Shown: in pieces, positions 35,757-44,298 of the stretch
Position numbering within the stretch: the stretch's first letter is position 1
How the letters are laid out: every line of letters begins with the position of its first letter
NCBI RefSeq assembly: GCF_022771645.1
Contig: NZ_JALFCU010000066.1
Coordinates: forward strand, 1-60,502
Length of the DNA stretch: 60,502 nt
Reading direction: 5' to 3'
Source: Selenomonas sp.
GTDB taxonomy: Bacteria > Bacillota > Negativicutes > Selenomonadales > Selenomonadaceae
The notes under the pieces: model-generated
What the model saw: only the letters and a program-made list of their open reading frames with translations
Databases searched by the model: none
What the model was told of the DNA's origin: nothing
Program-made: the position numbers and the translations under genes

Positions 35757-35799
35757 ATCCCTCTTAGAGGGAGCTGTCAGCGAAGCTGACTGAGGGAGT
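35757..35799 (+). repeat. Minimal palindromic repeat between rsgA and rpe
   Basis: TCCCTC-tta-GAGGGA is followed by CTGTCAGCGAAGCTGAC and TGAGGGAG. It has the same two-stem layout as the left end of family A but different stem sequences, and may be a shortened relative. Confidence 0.6.
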
Positions 35800-35827
35800 C
35801 AAGACGTATGAGAAAGAAGGAATTTCG

Positions 35828-36511
35828 ATGATCAAAGTTGCTCCATCCATCCTTTCCGCTGATTTCAGCAAGCTCGGCGCAGAGATCGAGCGCGTCGTCG
35901 CGGCGGGGGCGGACTACATCCACATCGACGTGATGGACGGAACGTTCGTCCCGAACATCACGCTCGGCTCGCCGGTCGTGAAGGCCATCCGCAAGGTGAC
36001 GAAGGCGACGTTCGACGTGCACCTGATGGTCGAGCATCCGGAGACGCAGGTGCAGGCGTTCGCCGCAGCGGGCGCGGACATCATCACGTTCCACGTCGAG
36101 GCCGCGAAGCATCCGCACCGCCTGATCCAGGAGATCCATGCGGCCGGCTGCCGCGCTGGCATCGCCATCGACCCGGGCACGTCGCTTGCGAGCATTGAAG
36201 AGCTCGTCCAGGATGTCGACATGGTGCTCGTCATGACGGTGAACCCGGGCTTCGGCGGGCAGGAATTCATCGCGTCGACGCTCGACAAGATCCACATGCT
36301 CGCGCACGAGATCGCGGACTTCGGCTACGACTGCCCCATCGAGGTCGACGGCGGCATCAACCCGGAGACGACGGCCCTCGTGACGAGCGCCGGCGCGAGC
36401 ATCCTCGTCGCAGGCAGCTACATCTTCGGCGCGAAGGACGCGAAAGCGGCGATCCAGGCGCTGAGAGAGGCCGAGCAGGAACACGCGTGCGGGGAAGAGG
36501 CGGAGGAGTAA
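35828..36511 (+). CDS. rpe: Ribulose-phosphate 3-epimerase
   Basis: The enzyme interconverts ribulose 5-phosphate and xylulose 5-phosphate. The 227-residue TIM barrel shows APSILSADFSKLG at the N-terminus, HIDVMDGTFVPN with metal-binding His and Asp (about 34-45), DVHLMVEHPE, TVNPGFGGQEFI and EVDGGINPET. A short acidic tail follows the fold. It is the last gene of the rlmN-to-rpe block. Confidence 0.96.
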   Translation: MIKVAPSILSADFSKLGAEIERVVAAGADYIHIDVMDGTFVPNITLGSPVVKAIRKVTKATFDVHLMVEHPETQVQAFAAAGADIITFHVEAAKHPHRLIQEIHAAGCRAGIAIDPGTSLASIEELVQDVDMVLVMTVNPGFGGQEFIASTLDKIHMLAHEIADFGYDCPIEVDGGINPETTALVTSAGASILVAGSYIFGAKDAKAAIQALREAEQEHACGEEAEE

Positions 36512-36522
36512 GCATGACCCAG

Positions 36523-36755
36523 AAGCCTTCCCCTACGGGGAAGGGGGACCGCGTGAGCGGTGGAAAGGGTGGCGAAGGTAGGGAGTTGCTATTTCGCACG
36601 ATTGTGATGGCGAAGGAATCTTGAACTTATTGCCATCCTTCGCCATAACAATCCTGCATGTAGTAACGGCCTACCTTCGCCACCCTCTCCGCCTCGCATT
36701 CGCTCGGCACCTCTCCCTAGGGGGAGAGGCAGCTCAATGAGTTACTTTTGGCAAT
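36523..36755 (+). repeat. Family A repeat, full-length copy between rpe and queC
   Basis: The copy carries AGCCTTCCCC-tac-GGGGAAGG, GGACCGCGTGAGCGGT, GGTGGCGAAGGTAGG, the core inverted pair CACGATTGTGATGGCGAAGG / CCTTCGCCATAACAATCCTG, CCTACCTTCGCCACCC and the right stem CTCTCCC-tag-GGGGAGAGG. The outer end reads TTTTGGCAATAG. It fills the 278-nt gap. Confidence 0.9.
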
Positions 36756-36789
36756 AGTTGTTACGTTTTTATAATGAGGTACAAATTTC

Positions 36790-37485
36790 ATGAGCAACAC
36801 CACCGAAAAAGCCGTCGTCCTCCTCTCGGGCGGGCTGGATTCTTGCACGTGCATGGCCGTGGCGAAGAGCAAGGGCTATGCGCTGTATCCGATCAGTTTC
36901 AACTATCACCAGCGCCACAGCATCGAGCTCGAGGGCGCGAAGAAGATTGCGGCGTTTTATCATGCCGTGCGCCATCTCATCATCGAGACGAACATGGACG
37001 CGATCGGCGGGTCGGCGCTGACGGACGAAAGCATCGCCGTGCCGGAGGGCGACGTCCATCGCACGACGGTGCCGGACACGTATGTGCCGGCGCGCAACAT
37101 GATCTTCCTCTCCTACGCCATGGGCTATGCGGAGGTCGTCGGCGCGAGCCATGTCTACATCGGCGTCAATTCCGTCGATTACTCCGGCTACCCGGACTGC
37201 CGCCCGGAGTTCATCCAGCGCTTCCAGGAGCTCGCGAACTATGCGACGACGGCGACGGCGGTCGAAGGCAAGAGGATTACGATCGAGACGCCACTGCAAT
37301 ATTTGTCGAAATCGGACATCGTCAAGCTCGGCATGGAGCTCGGTGCGCCGTACCAGTTCACGCACAGCTGCTACAACGGCGGCGAAAAGGCGTGCGGCAC
37401 GTGCGACAGCTGCAAGCTGCGGCTGCAGGGATTCAAAGAGGCGGGCTACGAAGACCCGATCGAGTACGTGACGAGGGACATCTGA
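36790..37485 (+). CDS. queC: 7-cyano-7-deazaguanine (preQ0) synthase
   Basis: QueC converts 7-carboxy-7-deazaguanine to preQ0 with ATP and ammonia, for queuosine in tRNA. The 231-residue chain has the PP-loop VVLLSGGLDSCTCMAVA (about 9-25) and the C-terminal zinc site CYNGGEKACGTCDSC with four Cys (about 197-211). It overlaps the next gene, folE2, by 1 nt. The other early genes queD and queE are not in the window. Confidence 0.95.
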   Translation: MSNTTEKAVVLLSGGLDSCTCMAVAKSKGYALYPISFNYHQRHSIELEGAKKIAAFYHAVRHLIIETNMDAIGGSALTDESIAVPEGDVHRTTVPDTYVPARNMIFLSYAMGYAEVVGASHVYIGVNSVDYSGYPDCRPEFIQRFQELANYATTATAVEGKRITIETPLQYLSKSDIVKLGMELGAPYQFTHSCYNGGEKACGTCDSCKLRLQGFKEAGYEDPIEYVTRDI

Positions 37486-38276
37486 TGCGCGACGTCCAAA
37501 GCCAGGCGGACGCGCGCGGGATTGCCATCCAGCACGTCGGCATCCGGGACGCGCACCTGCCGTTCCTCATCAAGACGAAGGACGGCGGCTACCAGTCGGT
37601 GCTCGCGCGCATCCAATTCACGGTCGAGCTGCCGGCGGCATTCAAGGGGACGCATATGTCGCGCTTCCAGGAAATTTTGCTGCCGTGGAGCAAACAGCCC
37701 ATCGCGGAGCCGGAGATGGACGCGATGCTCAGCGAGGCGCTCGCGAAACTCGACGCGCAGGCGGCCGAGGTCACGCTGGCGTTCAAATATTTCGTCGAAA
37801 AGACGGCGCCCGTGAGCGGCGGGCGGTCGCTCCTTGACCTCGACTGCTCGTTCACGGGGCGGAAGCGCGCGGGCGAGCCGCTGGCGTTCACGCTCGGCGT
37901 CGACGTACCGTTCACGTCGCTCTGCCCGTGCTCGAAGGAAATCTCCGACTACGGCGCGCACAACCAGCGCTCGGTCTGCCGCGTGCGCGTGCGCTTTGGC
38001 GAAGGCCACGACTGCATCCTCATCGAGGACCTCGCAGCGCTCGTCGAGGCGAACGGGTCGGCGCCGATTTACCCGCTCCTCAAGCGCGTCGATGAAAAAT
38101 ACGTGACGGAGCAGGCGTACGACCATCCGAAATTCGTCGAGGACATCCTGCGCGACAACGTGCTCGCGCTGCGCCGCCTCGATGGCATCGCATGGTTCTC
38201 CGTCGCCTGCGAGAATTTTGAATCCATCCACAACCACAACGCATTCGCCGCACATGAAGAGACCGTCTGCCCATGA
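37485..38276 (+). CDS. folE2: GTP cyclohydrolase I, type IB
   Basis: The enzyme makes 7,8-dihydroneopterin triphosphate from GTP, the entry to both folate and queuosine. The 263-residue protein belongs to the metal-promiscuous IB type, unrelated in sequence to FolE. The conserved block LCPCSKEISDYGAHNQRS contains C147 and C149, one of which is the catalytic metal ligand, and HMSRFQEIL is the usual substrate-site stretch. The TGATG overlap with queC suggests it serves queuosine synthesis here (inference). It could be mistaken for QueF, but QueF has a shorter chain and a different Cys motif. Confidence 0.93.
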   Translation: MRDVQSQADARGIAIQHVGIRDAHLPFLIKTKDGGYQSVLARIQFTVELPAAFKGTHMSRFQEILLPWSKQPIAEPEMDAMLSEALAKLDAQAAEVTLAFKYFVEKTAPVSGGRSLLDLDCSFTGRKRAGEPLAFTLGVDVPFTSLCPCSKEISDYGAHNQRSVCRVRVRFGEGHDCILIEDLAALVEANGSAPIYPLLKRVDEKYVTEQAYDHPKFVEDILRDNVLALRRLDGIAWFSVACENFESIHNHNAFAAHEETVCP

Positions 38277-38300
38277 TACGTTTTGAGAGGAGCCGGACCG

Positions 38301-39290
38301 ATGAATAAATTTTACAAGCGCTTCGTGTTCCTCATCGCGCTCGTGCTCGTGATCTCAGGCGTCGTCATTTATTCGACGGTCGACATTCACACGCTGCGGA
38401 ATCTCGGCGCGTTCCAATGGTGGTCGATCGCGCTCGCCATTTTCGCCGTGGCGCTCGGGCTGTTTTTTGACGGCAGCCGCCTCATGCACCTCGTGAAGAT
38501 TTCGAACGAGCACATCACGCTCTACGAGGCCGTGCAGGTCATCTTCGGCAATTATTTCCTCGCGCTCCTGACGCCGGGCGCGACGGGCGGCGCGGTCGCG
38601 CAGCTGATGTTCCTGCGCCACGCCGGCGTGCCGACGGGGAAGGCGGCCGTGCTTGTCATCGTGCGGACGCTCTTATCGATTTTTTTCCTCGCGTGCTGCA
38701 TGCCGCTCATTTTGCTCCACGACCACGGCATCGTGCCGGGCATCTCGAACACGACGCTCATGGTCATCACGCTCGCGGCGTTCTTCGGCATCCTCTTCAT
38801 CGTCTGGGGCGCGCGGAAAGGCTTCCTCGACGTCATCGTCGTCTGGCTGACGCGGAAATTCTCCGTGGGGAAGCGGCGGAAGATCTTCGCGTTCTACCGC
38901 GACACGAAGAGCGCGATCTCGCTGCTGCTGAAATCGCCGCGCGCGATGCTCCTCGTCTTCGTCGAGTCGGGGCTGAACCTCCTCTGCATCTACGCGATCG
39001 TGCCGTGCCTGCTGCTCGGCCTCGGCGTGTACGACGCGGACTGGACGAGCGTCATGGGGCGCATGATTTTCCTGAACATGCTCTTGTATTTCATGCCGAC
39101 GCCTGGCGGCAGCGGCGTCGCCGAGGGCGGGTTCGTGCTGCTGTTCTCGAACACCGTGCCGGCCGGGACGGTCGGCATCATCGCCGTGTGCTGGAGATTG
39201 ATTGCCGAGTATATTCCGTTTTTGATTGGACTGTATTATACGCTGACCGTGTTCGGTAGGGATTTCCTGAATCGGCAGTTGACGGAGTAA
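38301..39290 (+). CDS. LPG synthase TM / UPF0104-family membrane protein (putative flippase)
   Basis: The 329-residue protein has about 8 membrane segments and matches the family of lysylphosphatidylglycerol synthase membrane domains (TIGR00374-like). FGNYFLALLTPGATGGAVAQ (about 78-97) and the late stretch PTPGGSGVAEGGFVLLFS (about 267-284) are the conserved regions. There is no C-terminal synthetase domain, so it is the stand-alone type, some of which flip lipids. ATG at 38301 follows GAGAGGAG, 24 nt after folE2. Its substrate is unknown. Confidence 0.85.
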   Translation: MNKFYKRFVFLIALVLVISGVVIYSTVDIHTLRNLGAFQWWSIALAIFAVALGLFFDGSRLMHLVKISNEHITLYEAVQVIFGNYFLALLTPGATGGAVAQLMFLRHAGVPTGKAAVLVIVRTLLSIFFLACCMPLILLHDHGIVPGISNTTLMVITLAAFFGILFIVWGARKGFLDVIVVWLTRKFSVGKRRKIFAFYRDTKSAISLLLKSPRAMLLVFVESGLNLLCIYAIVPCLLLGLGVYDADWTSVMGRMIFLNMLLYFMPTPGGSGVAEGGFVLLFSNTVPAGTVGIIAVCWRLIAEYIPFLIGLYYTLTVFGRDFLNRQLTE

Positions 39291-39360
39291 GGGTGGTTCG
39301 CCCGCGAAGGTGGCCGTTTGTGCGTGGTCGGGCGGAGCAGCTGATTCGCTTGACCTCACA

Positions 39361-39527
39361 TCTGTTGCGAGCGTAGCACATACAGCAGCCTTCCCCTTCG
39401 GGGAAGGGGGACCGCGTTAGCGGTGGAAAGGGTGTCGGAACGCCCTACCTTCGCCACCCGCTCCACCGCTTCGCGGTCCCCCTCTCCCGTAGGGAGAGGC
39501 TGTTCACTGTGCTACGCTCGGCAACGG
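39361..39527 (+). repeat. Family A repeat with complete outer ends, before cbiD
   Basis: This copy best shows the outer terminal inverted repeat: CTGTTGCGAGCGTAGCACA on the left and TGTGCTACGCTCGGCAACG on the right. Inside are AGCCTTCCCC-ttc-GGGGAAGG, GGACCGCGTTAGCGGT, GGTGTCGGAACGCCCTACC (core deleted), CACCGCTTCGCGGTCCCCC and the right stem. The 271-nt gap between the flippase gene and cbiD also holds a GC-rich CGCCCG/CGGGCG stem at 39299-39334 and nothing else I recognise. Confidence 0.92.
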
Positions 39528-39561
39528 AAGAAACGTCTTTCTTGAAAGGTGGTATCCCTGA

Positions 39562-40773
39562 ATGTCCAACCAACTTCGCGGCGGCTACACGACGGGGGCT
39601 TGTGCCGCTGCCGGCGCTTTGGCGGCGCTCCGATGCTTGCGCGGCGAGGGCTGTGCGGCGGTCGAGGTGGAGGCGCTCGATGGGACGCTGCTGACGATCC
39701 CGGTAAAGGATGTGCATCGCACGGAAGATGGCGGCGGCGCGGTGGCGGAGGTCGTGAAGTTTTCGGGCGACGATCCGGACATCACGAACGGGTGCTCGGT
39801 GTTCACGACGCTCGAATGCGGCGCGGCGGGCAGCGGCTTGGTGTTCCGCGCGGGGCGCGGCGTCGGGCGCGTGACGAAGGCGGGCCTCCAGGTGCCGGTC
39901 GGCGAGCCGTCGATCAATCCGGGGCCGCGGCGGCTGATCGCGCGCGTGCTGGCGCGGGAGCTCGGCATCGACATGGACGATGCAGGAACGGCGCACAAGG
40001 AAGCATCGGTTGCGGGCGCGTTTGGCTCGACCGATGCGAAGGCGGCAGAAGAAGCACGTTGGGCGCAGCTCATGAAGCGGCTTGATTTCATTGTGACAAT
40101 CGCAATCCCGGCGGGCGTGGAGCTCGCGCAGCAGACGCTGAATCCGATGCTCGGCGTCGTGGGCGGCATTTCCGTCATCGGGTCGACGGGCGTGCTGCGG
40201 CCGATGTCGGAGGAGGGCTTCAAGAATTCGCTCGTGCCGCAGATCGATGTGGCGCTGGCGGCGGGGTATCGCGACCTCGTGTTCGTGCCGGGGAAGATTG
40301 GCGAGAATCTCGCATTGAAAGTCGGCCTGCCGCGCGCGGCGTTCGTGCAGACGAGCAATTTCATCGGCTTTTTGCTCGATGCGGCGGCGGAGCGCGGGGC
40401 GCGGAGCGTCCTGCTTTACGGGCACGTCGGCAAGCTCGTGAAGGTCGCGGCGGGGAATTTTTACACGCACAACCGCATCGCGGACGCGCGGCTCGAGACG
40501 ATGGCGGCGTACGCGGCGGCCGAGGGGCTCTGCAGCGACGGCGTGCGGGCGATCCTCGCGGCGAACACGGCGGAGGATGCGCTCGCGGTCATCGACGAGG
40601 CGGGTCTCTCGCGGGTGTACGACGTGCTCGCGGCGCGGGCGAGTGTCCGAAGCGAGCGCCATGTGTTCGGCAAGCTCCGCGTCGGGACGGTGCTGCTCGC
40701 ATATGACGGGCGCGTGCTCGGCATGGATGACGCGGCAAAGGAGATCGGAGGGCGGCTCGACTGGTCGCTTTGA
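39562..40773 (+). CDS. cbiD: Cobalt-precorrin-5B (C1)-methyltransferase
   Basis: CbiD methylates C1 of cobalt-precorrin-5B in the anaerobic cobalamin pathway. The 403-residue chain opens with the family motif LRGGYTTGACAAAGALAAL and continues with GEPSINPGPRRLI near 122 and ETLNPMLGVVGGISVIGSTG (quoted loosely, near 195). ATG at 39562 follows GAAAGGTGG. It is the first gene of the cobalamin run; no cobalamin riboswitch is visible before it. Confidence 0.95.
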   Translation: MSNQLRGGYTTGACAAAGALAALRCLRGEGCAAVEVEALDGTLLTIPVKDVHRTEDGGGAVAEVVKFSGDDPDITNGCSVFTTLECGAAGSGLVFRAGRGVGRVTKAGLQVPVGEPSINPGPRRLIARVLARELGIDMDDAGTAHKEASVAGAFGSTDAKAAEEARWAQLMKRLDFIVTIAIPAGVELAQQTLNPMLGVVGGISVIGSTGVLRPMSEEGFKNSLVPQIDVALAAGYRDLVFVPGKIGENLALKVGLPRAAFVQTSNFIGFLLDAAAERGARSVLLYGHVGKLVKVAAGNFYTHNRIADARLETMAAYAAAEGLCSDGVRAILAANTAEDALAVIDEAGLSRVYDVLAARASVRSERHVFGKLRVGTVLLAYDGRVLGMDDAAKEIGGRLDWSL

Positions 40774-40789
40774 GGGAGGAAATGGCGTG

Positions 40790-41560
40790 ATGAAAGAGGC
40801 ATGTCTGGCGGTGAATCCGCAGGAGCGGGAGCCGCACCGCATCATCGTCGCGGGCATCGGGCCGGGGAATCCCGACTACATGGTGCCGGCGGCGCGGCAG
40901 GCGATCGCGGAGGCGCGCGTGCTCGTCGGCGGGCGGCGGGCGCTCGCACAGTTCGCGCGCGGCGGCGCGGAAGCCGTGCTGCGGGCGGAGGGCATCGCGT
41001 GCGTCGACCCGCCGTCAGAGCGGACGGTGACGCAGGCGCGGAAAGCAAAACAGCGCGAGGCGGCGGACGGGCAGGCGCTCTGCGCGGTGACGCGGGACAT
41101 CGACGGCGTGCTGGCGTTCATCCGCACGCATCTCGCGTTCTCGGACGTCGTCGTGATGGTGTCGGGCGACCCGGGATATTTTTCGCTCCTCGATGCGCTG
41201 CGGCGGACGTTCCCGGAAGAGCTCATCGACGTCATCCCGGGTATCAGCGCCATCCAGTTCGCCTTCGCGCGGCTGGCGCTGCCGTGGCATGATGCGGAGC
41301 TCTTGAGCTTTCACGGGCGCGTGCCGGAGGCGAAAGACCTTGCGTATCGTCCAGGGCGGAAAGTCGGTTTTTTGACGGACGAACGGCAGGACTCCCAGTA
41401 TGTTGCGACGATGCTGCATTTCTACGACTGGCCGGAGGATGCGCGTTTTTCCATTTGCGCGCGGCTGTCGTATGACGACGAAACCATTGAGACGATGACG
41501 CTCGCTGCGGCGATGAAGCACGCGCCGGTCGGGAGCTGTGTTGTTGTTGTCGAAGGGTGA
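40790..41560 (+). CDS. cbiE: Cobalt-precorrin-7 (C5)-methyltransferase
   Basis: CbiE is the C5 half of the CobL function; CbiT, next gene, is the C15-methylating and decarboxylating half. The 256-residue chain has the tetrapyrrole methylase start IIVAGIGPGNPDYMVP (about 18-33), VVMVSGDPGYFSLLD near 120, and EELIDVIPGISAIQFAFARL near 144. Its start ATG is preceded by GGGAGG overlapping the cbiD stop. Confidence 0.93.
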   Translation: MKEACLAVNPQEREPHRIIVAGIGPGNPDYMVPAARQAIAEARVLVGGRRALAQFARGGAEAVLRAEGIACVDPPSERTVTQARKAKQREAADGQALCAVTRDIDGVLAFIRTHLAFSDVVVMVSGDPGYFSLLDALRRTFPEELIDVIPGISAIQFAFARLALPWHDAELLSFHGRVPEAKDLAYRPGRKVGFLTDERQDSQYVATMLHFYDWPEDARFSICARLSYDDETIETMTLAAAMKHAPVGSCVVVVEG

Positions 41561-41594
41561 CGTTTCATCTGTTGCGATGCAAAGGAGCGAGACC

Positions 41595-42170
41595 ATGCTA
41601 GGCATTTCCGATGAGGAATTTTTGCGCGGCGATGTGCCGATGACGAAGCGCGAGGTGCGGATCGTGACGATCGCGGATGCGCGGATCGCGGAGGATGCGG
41701 TCGTGTACGATGTCGGCGCGGGGACGGGCAGCCTCACGATCGAGGCGGCGCAGCAGGCGGTGCGCGGGCGTGTCTATGCCATCGAGCGGAAAAAGGAAGC
41801 GGTGGCGCTCATCCGCGCGAATGCGGAGCGTTTCGACGTCTCGGAACGCGTGACGGTCGTCGCGGCCGAGGCGCCCGATGGCATGGCGGACCTCCCGCCG
41901 TGCGACGCGGCGCTCGTCGGCGGCAGCGGCTCGCATCTCGCGGAGATCCTCGACCTCATGGATACAAAGCTCAAGGACGGCGGGCGCATCGTGCTGAATT
42001 TCATCACGGTGCAGACGCTCGCGGCGGCGCTCGCATGGCTGAGCGCGCACAAAGACGGCTACGCATACGAGACGGTGCAGCTGCAGGTGAACCGCCTGCG
42101 CCACGTCGGCCCGTATGACATGGCGCAGGCGGAGAACCCGATCTACATCGTGACGGCGACGCGGCGCTGA
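41595..42170 (+). CDS. cbiT: Cobalt-precorrin-6B (C15)-methyltransferase, decarboxylating
   Basis: The 191-residue class I SAM methyltransferase has GDVPMTKREVRIVTIADARI near residue 12, the SAM loop VYDVGAGTGSLTIEAA (about 36-51), and AALVGGSGSHLAEIL (about 96-110). ATG at 41595 follows AAGGAGCG. A hairpin and a new promoter follow before cbiF. Confidence 0.93.
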   Translation: MLGISDEEFLRGDVPMTKREVRIVTIADARIAEDAVVYDVGAGTGSLTIEAAQQAVRGRVYAIERKKEAVALIRANAERFDVSERVTVVAAEAPDGMADLPPCDAALVGGSGSHLAEILDLMDTKLKDGGRIVLNFITVQTLAAALAWLSAHKDGYAYETVQLQVNRLRHVGPYDMAQAENPIYIVTATRR

Positions 42171-42221
42171 GGCGGCGCGAGCGCAGAAGTTGCAACGGAC
42201 GGTCGTTTTTGACAAATCGCG

Positions 42222-42258
42222 GCGGCAGGTGGACAACCTGCCGCTTTCTTTGTATAAT
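42222..42258 (+). promoter_or_regulatory. Hairpin overlapping an internal promoter between cbiT and cbiF
   Basis: GCGGCAGGT-ggaca-ACCTGCCGC (42222-42244) is a perfect 9-bp stem followed by TTTCTTTG, so it can act as a terminator. TGGACA (42230-42235), 17 nt and TATAAT (42253-42258) form a strong promoter whose -35 lies inside the hairpin. The run may therefore be split into two transcription units here. Confidence 0.65.
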
Positions 42259-42307
42259 GGGCATAGCCAAAAGGAATGATTCGAAACGATGCGAAGGGGG
42301 CATTTCC

Positions 42308-43084
42308 ATGGTTCATATCGTTGGCGCGGGGCCGGGAGATCCGGAGCTCATCACGCGCAAGGGCGCGCGGCTGCTCGCGGAGGCGGATGTCGTCATTTAC
42401 GCGGGCTCGCTCGTGAATCCGGCGCTCCTCGATCTCTGCAAAGAGGGTGCGGAAATCCATGACTCGGCCGGCATGACGCTCGATGATGTGCTCGCGGTCG
42501 TCGACGCGGCCGAGGCCAAGGGTCTGACGACGGTGCGGCTGCACACAGGGGATCCTGCGGTCTATGGCGCAATCCAGGAGCAGATGGATGCGTGGCGCAA
42601 AAAGGGCATCTCTTACGATGTGACGCCGGGCGTGAGCTCGTGCTTCGCGGCGGCGGCGGCGCTCAAACAAGAGTACACGCTGCCGGGCATCAGCCAGACG
42701 CTCATCATCACGCGCGGCGCGGGCCGCACGCCGGTGCCGGAGCCGGAGCGGCTGCAGAGCCTCGCGCAGCATGGCGCGACGATGTGCATCTACCTCTCGG
42801 TCTCGATGATCGATGAGGTGGCAAAAGAGCTCATCGCGGGCGGCTACGAAAAGGCGACGCCCATCGCCGTCGTGCAGCGCGCATCGTGGCCGGACGAGCA
42901 GATCGTGCGCGGCACGCTCGCGGACATCGCGGAAAAGGTGCGGGCGGCGGGCATCACGCGGCAGGCGATGATCGTCGTGTCACGCTGCCTCGACGCGGAC
43001 TATGACCTGTCGCGCCTCTACGCGCCGGAGTTCTCGCACGGCTATCGGCAGGCGAGCGCGCCGGCGGCAGACGCGGGCAAATGA
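42308..43084 (+). CDS. cbiF: Cobalt-precorrin-4 (C11)-methyltransferase
   Basis: The 258-residue tetrapyrrole methylase opens with VHIVGAGPGDPELITRKGA and shows VIYAGSLVNPALL (about 33-45), RLHTGDPAVYGAIQEQ near 77, and GVSSCFAAAAAL, typical of CobM/CbiF. ATG at 42308 follows GAAGGGGG. It is the first gene behind the internal promoter and overlaps cbiG by 4 nt (ATGA). Confidence 0.95.
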   Translation: MVHIVGAGPGDPELITRKGARLLAEADVVIYAGSLVNPALLDLCKEGAEIHDSAGMTLDDVLAVVDAAEAKGLTTVRLHTGDPAVYGAIQEQMDAWRKKGISYDVTPGVSSCFAAAAALKQEYTLPGISQTLIITRGAGRTPVPEPERLQSLAQHGATMCIYLSVSMIDEVAKELIAGGYEKATPIAVVQRASWPDEQIVRGTLADIAEKVRAAGITRQAMIVVSRCLDADYDLSRLYAPEFSHGYRQASAPAADAGK

Positions 43085-44298
43085 GGACGGCCATCCTTGC
43101 GCTGACGGCGCAGGGCGCGCGGACGGCGCGGCGCGTGCGGGCGGCGCTCGTGGACGCAGACGTGTTCGTGTCGCGGCGCGTTGCGGCGCAGGCAGATGCG
43201 GCGGGCGAAGTGTCGACGGACGGCGTGCATGCGTCGGACGGCGCGGCTGCAGAAAATGGCGGCATGCGGACGTTCGGCCGCATCGCGCAGGTGACGGCGG
43301 AGATTTTCGCGCAGTATGATGCGCTCGTCTTCATCATGGCGGCGGGCATCGTCGTGCGGAGCATCGCGCCGCTCGTGCGTGACAAGCTCGCCGACCCTGC
43401 CGTCGTCGTGCTGGATGAACAGGCGCGGCACGTCATCTCGCTGCTCTCCGGCCATGTCGGCGGGGCGAATGCGCTCGCGCGCCAGCTCGCGGCGGCGCTC
43501 GGCGCAGACCCTGTCATCACGACGGCGACGGATGTCGAGGGGCTGGCCGCTCCCGATGCGGTGGCGGCGCAGCTCGGCCTGATGCCGTGGCCGCACGGGG
43601 CGATTTTGAACGTGAACCGCGCGCTGCTCGATGGCGCGCGCGTACGCTATGTCGTCGACGCATCGCTGCCGCTCGCGGCATTTTATCGCGAACGGCTGGC
43701 GGCGGGCGGCGCGGCGGTTGTTGCGTCCGATGTGACGGAAATGACGAACGTTCGGACAGAAACGGCAGAACGGTCGGTCGCTACGGGCGCTTCGGCGGCG
43801 GTGGACGTCGTCCTCACGCACGACCCCGCGCGCTTTCCTGCGCATCAGCGGCGCGGCGGGCTGTTTTTGCGGCCAATGCGGCTCGTGGCGGGTGTTGGCT
43901 GCCGGCGGAATACGCCTGAGGCTGAAGTTTTGGCGGCGCTCGCGGATGCGGCAGCGCGCATCGGCGTGCCGCAGGAGGCCATTGCGGCGCTCGCGTCGAC
44001 GGTCGTCAAGCGCGACGAGGCCGGCCTTTTGTCGGCGGCGGACGCGCTCGGCGTTCCAATCAATTTTTTCAGTAACGAAACGCTCGCGGAGGTCATCGAG
44101 ACGTATGGCCTGCGCGAATCTTCCTTTGTGAAACAGACGATCGGCGTGGGGAACGTCGCGGAGGCCGCCGCGCTCGCGGAGGCGGGCCGCGCGAGCCGCA
44201 TCGCCGTCGGCAAGACGAAATATGAGAAAGTGACGGTGGCACTCGTATGGCAAACATCACGGTCATCGGTATCGGACCGGGCAATCTGGAAGACATGA
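43081..44298 (+). CDS. cbiG: Cobalt-precorrin-5A hydrolase
   Basis: CbiG opens the delta-lactone of cobalt-precorrin-5A and releases acetaldehyde. The 405-residue chain has an N-terminal half ending in FIMAAGIVVRSIAPLVRDK and ISLLSGHVGGANALAR (about 83-140), and the C-terminal CbiG domain starting with RLVAGVGCRRNTP (about 268) and ending near SRIAVGKTKYEKVTVAL. The last 16 codons overlap the start of cbiH by 52 nt. A roughly 20-residue low-complexity insert (ADAAGEVSTDGVHASDGAAA) interrupts the N-terminal region. Confidence 0.92.
   Translation: MRTAILALTAQGARTARRVRAALVDADVFVSRRVAAQADAAGEVSTDGVHASDGAAAENGGMRTFGRIAQVTAEIFAQYDALVFIMAAGIVVRSIAPLVRDKLADPAVVVLDEQARHVISLLSGHVGGANALARQLAAALGADPVITTATDVEGLAAPDAVAAQLGLMPWPHGAILNVNRALLDGARVRYVVDASLPLAAFYRERLAAGGAAVVASDVTEMTNVRTETAERSVATGASAAVDVVLTHDPARFPAHQRRGGLFLRPMRLVAGVGCRRNTPEAEVLAALADAAARIGVPQEAIAALASTVVKRDEAGLLSAADALGVPINFFSNETLAEVIETYGLRESSFVKQTIGVGNVAEAAALAEAGRASRIAVGKTKYEKVTVALVWQTSRSSVSDRAIWKT

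Noticed and set aside
37485..38276. QueF (preQ0 reductase) as the identity of the gene after queC
   Set aside because: The LCPCSKEISDYGAHNQRS block and length fit FolE2; QueF proteins have a different Cys context.
39291..39561. Cobalamin riboswitch ahead of cbiD
   Set aside because: I could not find the conserved B12-box-type sequence; the gap is filled by a family A repeat. A covariance search could overturn this.
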